From: an uncultured Lysobacteraceae bacterium | Lineage (GTDB): Bacteria > Pseudomonadota > Gammaproteobacteria > Xanthomonadales > Xanthomonadaceae | Direction: 5' to 3' | Assembly (NCBI GenBank): GCA_946482565.1 | Contig: CAMLSB010000097.1 | Span: forward strand, 1-7,202 | DNA length: 7,202 nt | Part shown: positions 5,784-7,202 of the stretch, piece after piece | How the letters are laid out: each line of letters opens with the position of its first letter | Position numbering within the stretch: the stretch's first letter is position 1 | Position numbers and translations under genes: made by a program | The notes under the pieces: generated by a model | Seen by the model: the letters and a program-made list of their open reading frames with translations, nothing else | Told to the model about the DNA's origin: nothing | The model's database searches: none

Positions 5784-5789
5784 TAGAAT
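5784..5789 (+). promoter_or_regulatory. Possible -10 box for glmU
   Basis: TAGAAT matches five of six bases of the sigma-70 -10 consensus and lies 32 nt before the glmU start codon in the 58-bp divergent gap. No acceptable -35 hexamer was found at 16-18 bp upstream, where the sequence already belongs to the start of the opposing gene. This is a weak call. Confidence 0.25.
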
Positions 5790-5808
5790 CATGCCTTGCC
5801 GAAGCCGC

Positions 5809-5814
5809 GAAGGA
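5809..5814 (+). promoter_or_regulatory. Ribosome binding site of glmU
   Basis: GAAGGA lies 7 nt before the ATG at 5822. It fixes that start against an in-frame upstream extension that would run into the divergent gene. Confidence 0.8.
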
Positions 5815-5821
5815 CCCGCCC

Positions 5822-7189
5822 ATGCCCGCACCCCTGCACGTCGTGATCCTCGCCGCGGGCGAAGGCAAGCGCATGAAGTCGGCGCTGCCGAAAGTGCTGC
5901 AGCCGATCGCGGCGCGGCCAATGCTCGCGCACGTGATCGATGCGTCGCGCGAGCTGCAGCCGGCCGCGGTGCACGTGGTGTACGGCCATCGCGGCGGCCA
6001 GGTGCGCGCGGCATTCGCCGCCGACACCTCGTTGCAGTGGGCGGAACAGGCGCAACAGCTCGGCACCGGCCACGCGGTGCAGCAGGCGCTGCCCGGCGTT
6101 CCGGAAGAGGCGCGCGTGCTGGTGCTGTACGGGGACGTGCCGCTCATTACTTCCGCCACGCTGCGGCGCCTGCTCGACGCGCCGGGCGCGCTGGCGGTGC
6201 TCGCCGCCGAGCCCGCCGACCCCACCGGGTACGGACGCATCGTCCGCGATGCGGAGGGTAACGTCGCGCGCATCGTCGAGCAGAAGGACGCGAACGACGA
6301 CGAGCGCGCGATCGGCACCGTCAACACCGGCGTCATCGCCGCCGACGCCGCGGCGCTGCGCCGCTGGCTCGCCGCGCTCCGCAACGACAATGCGCAGGGC
6401 GAGTACTACCTCACCGACGTGTTCGCGCAGGCCGCGGCCGAATACACGCCGGCGGAGATCGTGCTGGTCGCCGACCCGATGGAAGCCGAGGGCGCGAACG
6501 ATCCGTGGCAGCTGTCGCAGCTCGAGCGCGCGTTCCAGCTGCGCGCCGTGCGCGCGCTGTGCGCGCAGGGCGTGCGCTTCGCCGACCCGGCGCGCGTCGA
6601 CGTGCGCGGCCGCGTCAGCGCCGGCAGCGATGTCGAGATCGACGTCGACGTCGTGTTCGAGGGTGACGTGGCACTGGGCGACAACGTGCGCATCGGCCCG
6701 TTCACGCGCTTGCGGGACGTGTCGCTTTCGGCCGGCACCGTCGTGCGCGCGCACTGCGACCTCGAGGGCGCGCGCACCGATGGCGCCGCGACCATCGGCC
6801 CGTACGCGCGACTGCGTCCAGGCACCGTGCTCGCCGACGGCGTGCACATCGGCAATTTCGTCGAGGCCAAGAACACCGCAATGGGTCCCGGCAGCAAGGC
6901 CAACCACCTCACCTACCTCGGCGACGCGAAGATCGGCAGCAAGGTGAACGTCGGTGCCGGGACCATCACCTGCAACTACGACGGCGTGAACAAGTCCACG
7001 ACCACCATCGGCGACGGCGCGTTCATCGGCTCGAACAGTTCGCTGGTGGCGCCGGTGGCGATCGGCGCGGGCGCGACCATCGGCGCCGGCTCGGTGATCA
7101 CGACCGACGCGCCGGAGGACAGGCTCACGGTGGCGCGTGGCCAGCAGCGGACCATCGACGGCTGGCGCCGCCCGACAAAAAAAGCATAG
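5822..7189 (+). CDS. glmU: Bifunctional GlmU: glucosamine-1-P acetyltransferase / GlcNAc-1-P uridylyltransferase
   Basis: A complete 455-residue GlmU, the usual length. It acetylates glucosamine-1-phosphate with acetyl-CoA and then couples GlcNAc-1-P to UTP, giving UDP-GlcNAc for peptidoglycan, lipid A and other glycans in the cytoplasm. The N-terminal pyrophosphorylase domain (about 1-228) shows the nucleotide loop [17 protein letters not shown] (10-26), [10 protein letters not shown] (79-88), YGDVPL with metal-binding D105, and N226 in [14 protein letters not shown]. The C-terminal left-handed beta-helix (about 250-455) shows R332 in RLRPGT, K350 in NFVEAKN, the catalytic base H362 in [12 protein letters not shown]376, and the acetyl-CoA site [11 protein letters not shown] (378-388). 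All key residues are present, so it should be active. The overall sequence looks like that of Xanthomonadaceae. It stands alone on the + strand here, divergent from the glycosyltransferase-like gene. Confidence 0.98.
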   Translation: MPAPLHVVILAAGEGKRMKSALPKVLQPIAARPMLAHVIDASRELQPAAVHVVYGHRGGQVRAAFAADTSLQWAEQAQQLGTGHAVQQALPGVPEEARVLVLYGDVPLITSATLRRLLDAPGALAVLAAEPADPTGYGRIVRDAEGNVARIVEQKDANDDERAIGTVNTGVIAADAAALRRWLAALRNDNAQGEYYLTDVFAQAAAEYTPAEIVLVADPMEAEGANDPWQLSQLERAFQLRAVRALCAQGVRFADPARVDVRGRVSAGSDVEIDVDVVFEGDVALGDNVRIGPFTRLRDVSLSAGTVVRAHCDLEGARTDGAATIGPYARLRPGTVLADGVHIGNFVEAKNTAMGPGSKANHLTYLGDAKIGSKVNVGAGTITCNYDGVNKSTTTIGDGAFIGSNSSLVAPVAIGAGATIGAGSVITTDAPEDRLTVARGQQRTIDGWRRPTKKA

Positions 7190-7202
7190 GGTGGCTCGGC
7201 AG

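Noticed and set aside
5642..5821. Upstream extension of the glmU frame
   Set aside because: The ATG at 5822 has a well-spaced GAAGGA and gives the standard GlmU N-terminus; the extension overlaps the divergent gene.
5764..6390. Upstream extension of the glycosyltransferase-like frame across glmU
   Set aside because: The extension is antisense to a certain glmU and has no family features. The start at 5763 lies just before the first hydrophobic segment.
7177..7183. A7 run near the end of glmU as a slippage site
   Set aside because: It encodes Lys-Lys two codons before the Ala-stop end. A shift would change only the extreme C-terminus, and a short Lys-rich end is normal in related GlmU proteins.

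Overview
The window is high-GC bacterial DNA. The GlmU at the right end reads like the Xanthomonadaceae version (Xanthomonas/Lysobacter/Luteimonas group of Gammaproteobacteria). A histone H1-like protein and a split class II ribonucleotide reductase fit that placement. The genus cannot be fixed from this sequence alone. No tRNA, rRNA, CRISPR array or insertion sequence was seen.

Left part (1-1584, + strand): the last 23 codons of what is probably the large chain of an adenosylcobalamin-dependent ribonucleotide reductase (NrdJa), then a complete Lys/Ala/Arg-rich histone H1-like gene (168-704), then a complete NrdJb-type subunit (784-1584). NrdJb ends in a cysteine-rich zinc-ribbon and redox tail. 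The DNA-compacting protein thus sits between the two parts of one dNTP-making enzyme. Perfect hairpins lie before and after the histone gene, and a nine-A run lies just before the cysteine tail of NrdJb.

Middle part (1585-3299, + strand): a gene for a three-helix membrane protein resembling DUF6338 (1638-2285), with base composition clearly more AT-rich than its surroundings. A candidate 43-residue polyproline ORF (2282-2413) overlaps its stop codon by ATGA. These two look like a small acquired cassette and are the best candidate here for something undescribed. They are followed by a PAS-GAF sensor protein (2442-3299) that stops without any recognisable output domain.

Right part (3300-7202): on the minus strand, a large multi-pass membrane protein resembling GT-C glycosyltransferases (5763-3730) overlaps a GtrA-like membrane protein (3733-3350) by ATGA, so the two are probably translationally coupled. 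Together they suggest lipid-linked sugar transfer onto a surface glycan. Divergent from them across 58 bp is glmU (5822-7189, + strand), which makes UDP-GlcNAc for peptidoglycan and lipopolysaccharide. Many long open frames opposite the GC-rich genes are shadows and are not annotated.
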